Below, piece by piece: positions 31,101 through 43,874 of a stretch of DNA of 64,000 bases (the stretch's first letter is position 1; the number at the start of each line of letters is the position of its first letter). The DNA is from Lamellibrachia columna (Eukaryota; Annelida; Polychaeta; Sabellida; Siboglinidae). The position numbers and the translations under genes are program-made. Under the pieces are notes generated by a model. It searched no databases. It worked only from the letters and a program-made list of their open reading frames with translations, and was not told the DNA's origin. The stretch covers positions 24,646,873 to 24,710,872 of the forward strand of contig OY759273.1 in the NCBI GenBank assembly GCA_963662155.1. The letters run 5' to 3'.

Positions 31101-34100
31101 TATTTTAAACTTATTATAACTTCTGTTTGAGCAGGTCTTTCCTGGGATACATGGTGCATTGTAAACGTCAGTTTGTTTCTATGTGCAACTGTTGTAATGT
31201 TTGCAGAATCGAAACACGACCAGTGGCAATCAATGGAAGGAACCGGTGTCGTTGCGTTTCACGAGAACCACCTGGAGCGTGCAGAGAAATATTTCACAAT
31301 GGCATTAGATACCTTGAAGGCAGCACCGGAGAGCACTTCCGTTGCATACAACCGGATAGCTATGAAGTTGACGGATGTCCGAAAGTACCTGATGACGCAA
31401 GAAACAATTTACGTTGACAACAAACCAGTGGTAGAATTATTCTTTTTTACAAACACCTGAATCCGTACCCAAAAAATGCAATGGCTAATTAAGAATTATT
31501 CCTATTTGAATTAATCCACGCTAATTACCCCATTTCAAATACATGTAACATAAATGAATAGTTATTTTTAAATATAATTTGTTTTTATTTTTTTAATTTG
31601 GTTTGGTACTATTATATACTTCAGAAAAATATTTCAGCACCAGCAAATTAATCTGTTCTTACAGTCCAATCAGCAGATAATGTACACATAGGACATAGAA
31701 ACATTGAAAACAAATTAAGATGTGTGATACTATTTTGGGTACAACCCAAAATTATGTTACAGATTATATGACTTAGTAAACAATTTTTTAATCATAATGA
31801 AGCAATTTTTGTGTCTTGTGTTTAAATGTTATATAAAATTAATGCAATTATTTTGGGAGAATTACATACATTGTCCCTTCTTTATTTTATTAATATGAAA
31901 ATAAATCATGTGTATATTAAAAAAAAATTCCAATGGGCCTTGTTTGTAGGTACAGGATCCAGCACAGATTCTTGTAAATGATGAGCCACGACCCCCTACT
32001 AGGGAGGAGCAACGTCAAATGGAAGAGCTGAGGTAAGTATTGAAATTACCTGCATTACTCCCTCTGGTGCTCTCTGGTTGGTCACCTACACATAAACTGA
32101 TTAAGATTTAACAAGAATTAACAAGATTGCCATCCAAGGCAAAGGCCCTGATCGCAAGTGGACAAGGAAGCCATTGGCTTATTGAGAGTTCAGCATTTTT
32201 CATCTATTTGTAACCCGCCCTCCTGAGATGTTCAACCTTGTTTTTAAGCATACTCACTCTGCTAACAGTTACACGATCTGTGGGTAATTTCTTCCATTCA
32301 TTTATTATCTTCTGTAAGAACGAGTACTTCCTGATATCCAATTTACACTGATCCTTTGCTAACTTTACCTCATGTCCTGTATTTCTGCTATCTTTCTTGA
32401 GAGAAAACAACATATTAATTTTACCTTACGTCCTCTTGTTCTACTATCTTTCTTGAGTCAAAAATATATTTCTATCAATATTTTCACACCCATTCAATAT
32501 TTAAAAATTTGAATTGACCTCCTCTTAGCCTCTTTGTCTCCAGAGTTGCCAAACAATATTCTTTTAGACTTTTTTCATAACTAAGGTCTCACAGTTCTGG
32601 AATCATCTTAGTTGCTCTCATCTGTATTCGTTCAAGCATATCTATATCGTTAATTCTTACGATATGGTCTCCAAGCTTGTATACAGTTTTCTAAATAAGG
32701 CCTAACTATTGCTTTATACATAGGTATAATTATCTTTTTTCCTTTTATGTTATATTTCTCTTAATCTACCCAAGAATTTGGTTACCCTTTGAAGCTGCAA
32801 TACCACACTGCTCTGAAACTTTCATATCAGCCCTTATTGTTACTCCTAAGTCCTTTTCTTTTATGGTAGTACCTAGAACAGTATCTCCCATTTTATAGTT
32901 TACATCCAAGTTCCTGTGTCCTGTATGTAGGCATTTACATTTCCCCTAATTGAATAACTTCTGCAATTTTTCAGACCATTTAACTAATATGTCTAGATCG
33001 TTTTGTAAATGTTGTTTATCACCATCATTGCTAACCTTTCTATCACTTGTGTCATTCCCAAATTTCAGTGCGTTGCTTGTTATATTATCGTCCAAGTCAT
33101 TGATATCTATTAAGAATAATAAAGGTCCTAATACTGATCCTAGTGGTACCCAACTCAAAACCGATTTCCAGTTTGAAACCTCCCCACCTGCTACAGCATG
33201 TTGTCTTCTGTCAGTCAGCCATTTTTTATCCAGTCAATTATGCCATCCCCAATACCATGGTCTTTTAATCTAAGTAGTCATCTTTGATGTGGCACTTTGT
33301 CAAAAGCTTTCTGAAAATCTATGTAGATAATATCTACTGGTGATCGCTCATGTAACAACTTAGTGATTTCTTCCTAAAAATATAACATATTTATTTACCA
33401 TGACCTCACTTTTAGGAATCCATGTTGAGATGGGTTTAATAATTTATGCCTAACAAAGAAGTGGTCTTTAATTAACCTTTCTAATAATTTACAAATCACT
33501 GATATTAAACTCACTAGTCTGTAATTCTTTGACTTATTTCTCGAACCCTTTTTCAATAATGGTATGATGTTTGCTTCTTTCCATTCAAAAGGAACCACTC
33601 CCTCTTTTAGTGACAAGTTAAACACTCTTACAAGTTATATACTTATTTGTTCTATGGTTTCTATTAGAACTTTTGGTGGAATTCCATCCTTCACAAATTA
33701 ATCAATCCAATATATCTCAATTTAAAGATAGAAATTCTGATAATTTTTTCATACAGTTATGTTATTTAGTTTATTATATCTATTCTAGCATATTGATTGC
33801 CCAAATATGTTTCAATGAACTGCATTAAAATATAATTTGACTTTAAACTATTTAATTTGAAAATTTGGGGCAAATATCATGTTTATATTAAATGCAGATG
33901 GAAACATAATTTTGTGGGTGTTAATGGTACGCCCGTCCCGTGAATACCTGGCCCTATGAAGTGTTGTCCACAAACGCTGGAAATTGTTGACAGTTGTCCC
34001 CAATTGTACTGAATGTCAGTACAGTAAGGTCAGTATTTGTAAGCAGATAATGTTCAAAATTATTATTCATTAAAAGACATTAGGGCAGTCAAAATGTTTG

Positions 34101-37100
34101 AAAAGATGTAGTTTATACTACACATGGTTCTATTGTAACATCAATCAGACTTTTTTCCTTTAAGTTTAATATTTTGTTATAACATGCAGCAGTAAATGTC
34201 TTTTGTTTTTTATTGATGTTTAGTGTTTTAATATTCACGCTTTTCCATTTTTGCAAGTGAGATGGGTGTTTATAGTTTGTGTAATATGCATGTTTGTTTT
34301 CCGTTTAATTTTGAAGAATAGTTTCTTAAATGTATTCAGTATAGTAACATCAATATTCAAGATCTGTTCTTGGTTTGATCCTACATATTTCTACGAGTTG
34401 TTTCTGTTTTATTAGTTGCACGTGTTTTGTAACTAATAATTATATAACTATATATTATGTATAAATTTTTCATTGGTTAATCAGCCTATATTGTTCCTAT
34501 CCTGTCCAAGTTTCTCAATATGTAATGTACATACTTAAGCATTCATTTGAACTTTTATTTAGTTTATTTTACATTAATAGGGTTGGTCCCATGATAGCTG
34601 CATGTAACGTCTTAATGGGAGCCTCCCCGGCCTTATCATGGACTTTTTATTTTATTTTCAAATATGATATAATAGGTTGAATAAATAATGTCTGAGTCTG
34701 TCAGGCTTCAAAATATACCTACATCAAATAAAATCCACTTGGTTATGCTGGAAATCTGCCTAGCATTACAAGTATGTGTGCTTCTGCCGCTATAAGTTTG
34801 TCATTCACGTGTGATGAATACAGGAAAATATGTAGCATATTAAACGTACATGCCCTAATTAGTGTACATCCTTTTAGTCAGCAGGATCATGATTATTGTA
34901 ATTTGACTAGTGTGGAACATTTGAAAAGTGTCGCCATCTGGTGTTGAGGCATATAGCCGTATTGAATGGATGTGGAATTGTACATATTCACCATTCGCCA
35001 TTGAGTGTTAACACTTTTCAGTTGTTCTACACTAGTCACCAAATGACACCACTAGTGTTAAACACTTACCTTATTATCTAGAGAAATAAAATTTTGGTGT
35101 ACGTTTATAAAAACAGATTCTTTGACATTTTTCCATGGCCCAATTTTTGTTCAAGAATACTTCATGCTGATTAGGTTGAATACGGTACATATTACGACTT
35201 TTCCCATTTGTAACAAACCCATATACAAACAGCAGTGTACCTCCCAAAATCTGTATGGCACGTGGGAAATCTGTATCATGAGACATGTCTAAATTGCTGT
35301 TCATTCCTGTGATGTTGTACAGAGAGTGGCGGCTAGGACGGAAGGTGGAACGACAGTTTGAAGGAGTCGCACTGGGCATTGGGGAATACCTCCCAAAATC
35401 TGTATGGCACATGGGAAATCTGTATCATGAGACATGTCTAAATTGCTGTTCATTCCTGCGATGTTGTACAGAGAGTGGCGGCTAGGACGGAAGGTGGAAC
35501 GACAGTTTGAAGGAGTCCCACTGGGCATTGGGGAATACGTCAGCGACTCCGACTACTCCGTTATACATCGACGCCGACACAACAGAAGGTGGGACGGAAA
35601 ACTTCTTTGTACATTATGAACCATGTCTTACTTTATAGCATACTAGCTGAGTTGCCCTGTGTTGCATGGGCAATGACTTCACTTCAATAACTTCACACCT
35701 CAAAAATCTTGTACAACTGCCGGTTTGATCAGGCGGTTTATGTTAATGACATAATAGTGGTAGCATTACTAACAATTGTACATAGCTATTGTTCAGAATT
35801 ATGTAATCTACCTAAATTTTCACCAGATTGTCACAACAAATGGAAAATTACTTGAAGTTCACAATTTTTATTATAACCTACATTAAAGCAAGAGAAAAAT
35901 CGGAGGCACATTTTTCCTTTATATGCCTTCCAAGACATATATCTCAGAAGCTGAAAGGGAATGTGTTTAGCGCATGCTTAACACCACCTACCTATATGGC
36001 CTAGAGACCATGGTGACGCCAAAAAAACAACAAGAGAAACTGCAAGTTTGAGAGAATAACTGGGTGAGAAGATTTGTGGGAGTGAAAAGAATAGACAAGG
36101 GAAGAATAGAGGAGCTGAGGGAGGAAGTGGGTTTGAGAGAGAGTATCACGAGGAGTTGGTGAGGAGCTGCATTAAGAATGGAAAGGGAACAGTTGACTGA
36201 GACTGAGATGGGAGGACTGTGTGAAGAGAGATTTGGTGGGATTGGGAGGGAGTGGGAGAACGAGGGGAGTGGAGATGGGTGGTGGAGTTGGCAGTGAAAC
36301 AAGATCAGTGACAAAGACGAAGAGAAAACAAAATCGATGATTAGCATCGGTGCCAGCCTCTCCCTGGACTACAGGGATACAGAGCAGAGCAACAACATGT
36401 TGTGGACTCTGGAGTGTGGCAAACATTCATAGAACACTAAGACATAAGTGTATCTTGTTATCTTGTATTGGACATAATTACTAGGGCGTGTCATGTATCC
36501 TACAATCCATTGGCAGACGCAGTTTTGGAACATCCTGCCCCACACATTGGAACACACGACCACCTTCCCTCCACAAAGCACCTTCATTGACATTATTTAA
36601 GCCTAAACTAAAGATTCATCTTCTCTTTTTTATTTCCAGGACAAGATATGATGGACACCGGTCAGACACTGCGGTCAGCTATCAGCCCAAATATGGTTCT
36701 ACAAGGGAGCGAGCTGAGTCAGAACGGAAATATGTACGCAATCGGAGCACAAACCAGAGATCTGACTCAGGTTGGGACTATTCTTATATACATTCGTATA
36801 TACAGTTAATTATCATGTTCTTGGCAGGGCACTGTCGCATTTCAGGCTTCCTAGCGTTTTAACAAATTCGGTCTTCTGACTACCTCTGTTTTTAAAAAGA
36901 TTTTTCCCACATTTTCCTTTGAAGTTGCTGGGCTGAATAACAAATTTCATTGTGGATAAATAATCATTGCATTGACGTATCTTCTGATTTCTTTGCATTT
37001 GGTAAAATCTTGTTCTTCATGGCTCAAAGATCTGTTCATCATGTGTGTTTTATTACTCTTCAACATAATTACCTGGGTTACCTTATAAATGTGTGTGAAT

Positions 37101-40100
37101 AAATCTCTCTGCCTCTCCCACTCCTCGCTGACCTTCTCCCTCTCCCCTCCCTCTTCCTTTCACTCACCCTCTGCCTCCTCACTTCTCCCTCTCCCCTCCC
37201 TCTCCCTCTCCCTCCCCCTCTTCCACTCCCCTCTCCCTTTTCCTCTCCCTCTTCGTCTCCCTATCCCCTCCCTCTCCCTCTTCCTCTCCCTGCTCTCTTC
37301 CGCTTTACTCCCTCTTCCTCTCCCCTCTCTTCCTCTCTCTCCACCCCCACCTCCCTCTCCTTCTCCCCTACCTCTTCCTCTCCCTATTCCTCTACCATCC
37401 CACTCCTCTCCCTCGCCCTCTTGCTTCTCTCTCCTCTTCATCGCAGCACATGTATTCATACCATTTGTCAATTTGTTTCATTTACTAATAACATGATTAC
37501 GCTAAAAACATACATAGTTATTAAGAAAACAAGCACTGAATTTATCTTCTTCTCAATCCATACTTAAACTTCCTCTTAGAATTTTTTTTCCACCATTTCC
37601 CTACTTCTTCAGAGGAGAGACATCATGGCCGCCACAACTCTCCAAGCATGGTCGATGACAGACAACTCCGTCGCCATGGAAACCACCCATCAGAGCGAGG
37701 CAGACGACATCATCACACAAGTAGCTCTGATGAAGAAACCAGTCATGATGATCAATTTGACCCCAAGAGGTCAGGGGCTAAAGAAAGGTCACAAAGTTCA
37801 GATTCATCTGAAAGTTCAATGAGTTCTGGGAGTTCAATGGACACTGTTGCAAGGTATGCGGAGCAGTTGGGAATGGCAGATGAGGATGTAACAGATTCGC
37901 AGGACTATGAATCTGGTGAGGATGTCGGCAGGGAAAACTCTACAAACCCGAAGAAGGAGCCCATTGCCCAACCTGGACCACTGGGTGACAGCTCAAGGTA
38001 AGGGGCCGTTCATAATTGTTAACATCTACCTATTCGTACAAAGCATGCTAACTATCATACCCCCTCCCGGAATTAGTACTTAAAAATGTTGCTAATTTAC
38101 CAGTTTGAAAAATATATCGAACTAGCAATGTTATGACATGGTGCATGTATAGGACACCAGCCGAGTCGCCCGGCGTTGCACTAGACAAAAAGGCAACCAC
38201 TGCGAGAGGTTATGATGCCTTGCAATGCCCAGTCAAGTTTTGGTAGGGCAATGCCATGGCAACGACACGCATAACAAACTAAAACAATTTCATGATAACT
38301 GTTGTGTGTACACTCTTTTCTCACATTGTATTTCTGCCTGTTCAAAAAATTAAATTTTATACCAAACCCATAGCCTCCCTCACTCTCCGTTGAATTTTTT
38401 AACATTCAGTTCATTTGGCTTCACTGTTTCCTGCAGTTTGGTTGCGTCCACTTGCTTTGTTTGATTTGTTTTTGTTCTCAGCTTCCATTTCACCCCCGTT
38501 TCTTTACGTACCCCTTTTCCAGATATCTGCCTAGTCCACCTCCTGTTCCCAAGCACGTAACTCCACCTTCCCCGGACATGCTGATGGCAACATACGAGAA
38601 ACCAATTTCATCAGACCAGCATGCTGATGGTAAGATGGCTGGAAATTATTTCAGAGCCACGTTTCTCTGACAAAGTACAAAAATGACGTAAAATCACTCA
38701 TATATACAATACAATTTACAAAATCTTTTATTGCACTAAAATCCTTGGGAAACCCAAGCTCAGCAGCTCACCAAAACAAAAGTTTCTTGTTTCTTTAACA
38801 ATTCCCAGAGTGGTAACATGAGTACATAAGACCCGCAAATGAACCCGTATAATTATCTACATTTGCCACTATTTCAAAACTTGGGCCATTTTGTTCACCC
38901 CAATTTGCCTCAGTTCACTCAGCAATATAAATGAGTACCTGGCTATGGACAGTGATGGGATTCGAATGATGGAATTACAAGACCAAACAGCTTTTGTACA
39001 GCAATTGCAGCATGGCTGAATGCTTCAATAGAAGTTGAAATGGTGTTTGCGTGAATAGCGGCTGGTTTCACGAAGTGTTCATACCATATGAACCTTCAGC
39101 AGTTCATGGTTATGCACATGCATGGTTTCTATGATAGTTCCAAGTTACACAATCTACTTTTATGTAAGTTTCTTCGTATGGTATGAATGCTTCATGAAAC
39201 CAGCCCCAAGTCTGCCAGGGGCAAAGTGTGATGTGTTCCAAGCAACGAGTGTTGGAAGGATACGCAGTATAAATTGAACACTTTGCCTCATAGGTAAGGA
39301 TGACGATGACCCAAGCTACGTGACAATTCACTCAGTGAACCGAAACAAAGCATCCTTTTCTGAGGACAATGAAATGCCATCAACATCATATGAGATGGCG
39401 CCACCAGTGCCTCAGAGAAACTCTGGTCCGTCATCGCCAAGCAGGTCTGCTGGGTGCGTTGTTTCTTCTTGGACAAACCCACCGATTATGTATCTTTCTC
39501 CTTTATTTCTTCCTTTTTACATGTAATAATAATATAAAAAGTTATGTCATACCTAAACCCTCCTAAGCCTGAGCTTAGAGACGCCGGAAAATGAAAGAGT
39601 TAGACAAACTCGAAATTTTTATACAATGTTAAAGTTGTCAACAGAAGGGTAGATACGCTTGGGAGAAAGGGAGGGAAAACGTGGTAAACAAAAAAACATA
39701 TTCGACCTATTAAGCGTACATGCCCTAATTAGCGTACACCCCCTTTTTTAATCATTACTGTAATTTGACTTGTGTGGAACAACTGAAAAGTGTTGCCGTC
39801 TAGTGTTAAACAGTTCGGACCACTTTTCAATTGTTCTACACTAGTCACCAACTGACATCATTACTGTTAAACAGTTTTCTTGCTGTCTAGAAAAAAATTT
39901 GTGTACACTTATAAGAACAGATTCCTTGACATTTTTCCGTGGCCCGTGGTATTTTTTTCAAGCGACTGCTTATTAAGCAACATTGTGTTGTGTTTCCAAC
40001 TGACACTTATGTGGGGTGAATTCCAAAGAATTGGCGCAGCAACAGCAAAAGCCATAGTTCCAATATTTGTTTCAACTCTGGAAACAAAATCAGAACTAGA

Positions 40101-40645
40101 TAATCGAATCTGTCTGGGCTTTCTTGCAGGCGAAATAACAGTCAGTGTCATCTGGTCATGGTTGCCTATGTGCCAGATGCACAGCTGTGAATAAGACAAA
40201 AGTATTTTATTGTTTCATGCAAGAAAAATTCCTTAAAGCTTAGTAAGATTACTTAACAAACTTTTGAATGTATGACATTCAACAGTAAAACTTACTAGTA
40301 CATTAAACTACAATAATTGTTGAATAAAGGTGAGAGTTTATTCACTAATAATTCAGCAAATTTTATATTGTTAAGTCAACAATAACGACCACTCTAAATT
40401 ATTACTCTATAATATAATGGAACTAACATTTATTTTCTACCGGTTGACATAAAACAAAATTAATTTTGATGCCACACCTTTTTATATTCCATAGGTTGCC
40501 TTATGATCCTAATGACCCAGAGATAAGGGAACTACATCTGGACTCGTATGGAATAGAAAGGGAGGACCAATTTGATCCGTTCCCTTACCGGAAGAAGAAG
40601 AAGAAGAAGAAGAAGACAACGTCAAACATGTGCGCTGTCATGTAG
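28197..40645 (+). CDS. TPR-repeat protein with polybasic CaaX end
   Basis: I assemble 11 exons: 28197-28824, 29189-29408, 30285-30413, 31207-31430, 31950-32032, 35472-35588, 36640-36770, 37613-37997, 38523-38629, 39294-39444, 40495-40645. All donors are GT and acceptors AG, and every phase matches. The product is about 774 residues if one extra T at 29257-29260 is ignored. Exons 1-4 encode about nine TPR helices pairs (for example [40 protein letters not shown]), LGN-like in spacing. The second half is Ser/His/Arg-rich and disordered. The end is eight lysines, TTSNM and CAVM: a CaaX box like small GTPases, so membrane anchoring by prenylation is likely. It may be a TTC24-type protein; I am not sure of the name. 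Confidence 0.8.
28825..29188 (+). other. Intron 1 of the TPR gene
   Basis: Donor GTGAGG, acceptor TCCCACAG. Contains a short GT-rich run near 29090-29120, otherwise nothing. Confidence 0.6.
29398..29562 (+). repeat. Five 33-bp repeats that multiply a splice donor
   Basis: Each unit holds the exon end and donor CAAAAGTTCATG|GTAGGTCTG plus CTGTTTTTCATCTTA. The first copy is the true exon 2 end. Four more copies place identical donors 33 bases apart, all in frame and free of stops. Use of later donors would add 11 residues each. Confidence 0.95.
29563..30284. other. Rest of intron 2 of the TPR gene
   Basis: No repeat or gene recognised; ends at acceptor TTCCAACAG. Confidence 0.5.
30700..30817 (-). 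mobile_element. MITE end fragment (GTACGCTTAATAGG family)
   Basis: Carries the family's internal stretch TTTAGTTGTTCCACA...GTCAAATTACAATAATT and one terminal end with GTATGCTAATTAGGGCATG and TCGAATACAGTA. Same family as 34838, 39701, 51465, 53644, 55662 and 60578. Confidence 0.8.
30840..31115. repeat. Degenerate 12-bp repeat (TTCTAAACTTAT)n
   Basis: About 20 units of TTCTAAACTTAT with variants (TTCTAAGCTTAT, TTCTACACTTAT, TTCTAAAGTTAT), immediately upstream of exon 4 of the TPR gene. Confidence 0.9.
31431..31949. other. Intron 4 of the TPR gene
   Basis: AT-rich, donor GTAGAA, acceptor TTTGTAG. Nothing else recognised. Confidence 0.5.
32100..33700 (-). mobile_element. CR1/L2-like LINE, 3' half, in a TPR-gene intron
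   Basis: Minus-strand frames show [40 protein letters not shown] (33625-33395), then [19 protein letters not shown] and a degenerate FGNDTS in place of the FADD box (33158-32946), and EWKKLPTD near the C-terminus. The 3' end near 32100-32200 matches the copies at 24.8 kb and 48.65 kb. Confidence 0.85.
33701..34837. other. Intronic stretch without recognisable features
   Basis: AT-rich part of TPR intron 5. No frames or repeats that I can support. Confidence 0.4.
34838..35187. mobile_element. MITE, about 350 bp
   Basis: Ends TTAAACGTACATGCCCTAATTAG and TAGGTTGAATACGGTA are inverted with respect to each other. The core includes TGACTAGTGTGGAACA, CGCCATCTGGTGTTGAG and GTTGTTCTACACTAGTCACC, shared by the other copies. 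Confidence 0.85.
35238..35538 (+). repeat. 149-bp tandem duplication covering an exon acceptor
   Basis: Two copies with period 149 bp (starts 35241 and 35390) span the end of intron 5 and the first 66 bases or so of exon 6 of the TPR gene, including acceptor TTGTACAG. Only the downstream copy continues into the full exon and its donor. Differences are a few bases (for example GTCGCACTG versus GTCCCACTG). Confidence 0.95.
35589..35959. other. Intronic stretch without recognisable features
   Basis: First part of TPR intron 6. Nothing supported. Confidence 0.4.
35960..36425 (+). mobile_element. LINE reverse transcriptase C-terminal fragment
   Basis: The plus strand reads [13 protein letters not shown], then [20 protein letters not shown] and [11 protein letters not shown], followed by an AALRMER stretch, with stops. 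The terminal segment matches the minus-strand fragment at 1640-2290. Confidence 0.8.
36490..36605 (+). mobile_element. Short LINE C-terminal fragment
   Basis: A frame reads [12 protein letters not shown] then KPKLKIHL, the LWNxLP/FKxxLK end found in CR1-type ORF2. It lies directly before the acceptor of TPR exon 7. Confidence 0.45.
37100..37440. repeat. 340-bp polypyrimidine tract (CTCCCT)n
   Basis: Almost purely C/T on the plus strand in TPR intron 7, with CTCCCTCTCC and CTTCCTCTCC units and mirror symmetry. Such tracts can form triplex (H-) DNA. Open frames on both strands here are artefacts. Confidence 0.92.
38690..38970 (-). mobile_element. LINE 3' tail and SINE-like body fragment
   Basis: Minus strand of 38700-38790 matches 60430-60500 (GCTGAGCTTGGGTTTCC, then TTAGTGCAA and TTTTATTG). 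The plus strand at 38880-38960 reads TCACTCAGC followed by AATGAGTACCTGGC, the central word of the tRNA-SINE at 61.9 kb. Two nested or adjacent repeat fragments. Confidence 0.65.
39701..39980. mobile_element. MITE copy
   Basis: Starts TTCGACCTATTAAGCGTACATG and runs through the family core to TTTTTTTCAAGC. The right end is replaced or interrupted by the next fragment. Confidence 0.8.
39981..40195 (-). mobile_element. LINE ORF2 C-terminal fragment
   Basis: The minus-strand frame gives [20 protein letters not shown] and [16 protein letters not shown], the R-P-R and AFAVAAPxLWNSLP ending of CR1-type ORF2. It abuts the MITE in TPR intron 10. Confidence 0.7.
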
Positions 40646-40954
40646 ACAGGAAGTGGAACTCTTCTTTGGAGAAGATATGACAAGGATTGGATTTTTCTGA
40701 AGATGATTCGCATGATCATTATATTTCCAGTAAAAATTCTGCAAAAAGGGCAGAGGAGGTGTGGATCGATACACTATAACATACGGTTGTTCACACTTTC
40801 GCAAGTTACCCGATATAACGATCAGTCAGTTCCTCTGATGATTTTAAACTATTAACACACTAAAGATTTGAGCATCAATGAACCTGATTTGTGGTGGGAC
40901 AAATGAATGGAAGACTGGGTTTTTAATGGCAGTTAAAAAGATACTTCTTTGGTC

Positions 40955-43389
40955 ACGTTTGACTGTTTTGCCCACTGTAATGCACATTATGTTTGAATGA
41001 AAATTAACTACCTGTCACATTAGCAGGCTGTGTTAATTATAGTAATCCAATTCTTGCCATATTCCACTGTTTAATATCACATTTAGATTGCTGTGGAATT
41101 GTGTAGTTGCTTTATATGGCTACCTTAATTCTTGCTGAGCTCATAAGGTGGCGCACTAGTTCCTTCTCAACAGTAGCAGTCGACTTATTTACGTTATTCA
41201 AGGTTAGATGCTTATGCTTGTCTATATTTATATGTTTTTTAAAAAGTTTCAAAGCATAATTCTATATAATTAAAAAATTATGTAACGCATGTTGTGTGTA
41301 TACGTTCTATAGACAGACACTCTGTCAGGGGTCATTGCATCAATTGTCAAGGTCCAAAAACGTTACGTATTGGTGGGTGGTGATTTAGTCATCTCGTGTT
41401 TTATGGGACAAGCAAATCTCTGCAGCAGTGGCACCACCTAAAGAGTGAAATGGATATTAATTCACATTGACACTCGGGTATACAAATTGTTTTAAAACCG
41501 TATCTTTAAAAGGTGAATACAGTAGAATTGGCATTTCTTTGCATTTCTTGTGTTCTTTTTTGTTTTAATAAAATATTTTGAATTTAATGTTTGACTAAAT
41601 TGACAAATAAATATTTAAACCTCTTGTTATGGTTTATATTCATGGTTGCATATGGATAGGAGGCCGGCGGCTGTTGGCTGTGCTTTTTGATTGGCAATAT
41701 CTGCATAATCTTAAGTCCCACACCACATATTGGGGGGGTGATGGGTCTGAACAAATATTAAACACTATACGGTTTTTGGACTTCGAGAACTGGTCTACCT
41801 CTAAGTTGATACTGAATTTAATGTTCAGTTCTAATTTGCATGGTGATGCCATCAATGCATATTGGTGTGTATGTGTTGCTTTGAATTTGTTGAATGTTGG
41901 TTGCACACATTTTAAATGTTGTAACATTTATAACTTTTTGTGCTGTGGAAGTTTAATAGTGCGGGACCAATTAACAGAAACTTTGTACCAACAATAAAAT
42001 CCACATAACAGAATCGCGTAGCGGAATCGGCCGTTTAGTTGAATCAAATATATTGGCTGGAACGGAATCATTCCTTATTCCAGCTGTATCAAAATTTTAA
42101 GTGATTCAGCCGCTTAATCGATTCAAATTGAGACGTTTGACTGTTTTGCCCACTGTAATGCACATCATGTTTGAATGAAAATTAACTACCTGTCACATCA
42201 GCACGCGGTGTTAATTATTCATGTTTATTTATTTCTGTAGTTCTACAAAAAATATCATCACTAAATTTGCACACTGTTGATAGTAATCCAATTCTTGCCA
42301 TATTCCACTGTTTAATATCACATTTAGATTGCTGTGGAATTGTGTAGATGCTTTATATGGCTACCTTAATTCTTGCTGTGCTCACAAGGTGGCGCACCAG
42401 TTCCTTCTCAACAGTAGCAGTCAACTTATTTATGTTATTCAAGGTTAGATGCTTATGCTTGTCTATACTTATATGTTTTTAAAAAGTTTCAAAGCATAAT
42501 TCTATATAATTAAAAAATTATGTAACGTATGTTGTGTGTATACGTTCTATAGACAGACACTCTGTCAGGGGTCATTGCATCAATTGTCAAGGTCCAAAAA
42601 CGTTACGTATTGGTGGGTGGTATTTAGTCATCGCATGTTTTATGGGACAAGCGAATCTCTGCAGCAGTGGCACCACCTAAAGAGTAAAATGGATATTAAT
42701 TCACATTGACACTCGGGTATACAAATTGTTTTAAAACTGTTTCTTTAAAAGGCGAATACAATAGAATTGGCATTTCTGCATTGCTTTGCATTTTTTGTGT
42801 TCTTTTTTGTGTTCTTTTTTGTTTTAATATAATATTTTTAATTAAATGTTTGAATAAATTGACAAATACATATTTTAATCTCTTGTTATGGTTTATGTTC
42901 ATGGTTGCATATGGATAGGAAGCCGGCTGCTGTTGGCTGTGCTTTTTGATTGGCAATATCTGCATAATCTTAAGTCCCACACCACATATTTGGGGGTGGG
43001 TGGGTGAGGGGTCTGAACAAATATTAAACACTATATGGTTTTCGAGAACTAGTCTACCTCTAAGTTGATACTGAATTTAATGTTCAGTTCTAATTTGCAT
43101 GGTGATGCCATCAATGCATATTGGTGTGTATGTGTTGCTTTGAATTTGTTGAATATTGGTTGCACACATTTTAAATGTTGTAACATTTATAACTTTTTGT
43201 GCTGTGGAAGTTTAACCGTGCGGGACCAATTAACAGAAACTTTGTACTAACAATAAAATCCACATAACAGAATCGCGTAGCGGAATCGGTCGTTTAGTCG
43301 AATCAAATATATTGGCTGGAACGGAATCATTCCTTATTCCAGCTGTATCAAAATTTTAAATGATTCAGCTGCTTAATCGATTCAAATTG
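40955..43389. repeat. 1.2-kb tandem duplication after the TPR gene
   Basis: Copy 1 is 40955-42132 and copy 2 42133-43389; both start ACGTTTGACTGTTTTGCCCA. Copy 2 has about 64 bases (near 42218-42282) that copy 1 lacks, and small indels. Each copy ends with a TIR-like segment (CATAACAGAATCGCG and CGCTTAATCGATTC) related to the MITE at 58197-58342. Two AATAAA words per copy could serve as poly(A) signals of the TPR gene. Confidence 0.93.
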
Positions 43390-43507
43390 GTCTGGCCGGA
43401 AGTGATTCTATTAAATTCTCAGTCAACTATAGTCATCATGAAACTATTGTTGTCAATATGTGTAAATACTGGATTTGTTTACAGAGGGGAAATGTTTTCC
43501 TTGTTTG

Positions 43508-43874
<367 letters not shown>

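Noticed and set aside
37089..37496. 135-codon Ser/Pro/Leu frame and its 103-codon antisense partner
   Set aside because: Artefacts of the pyrimidine tract.
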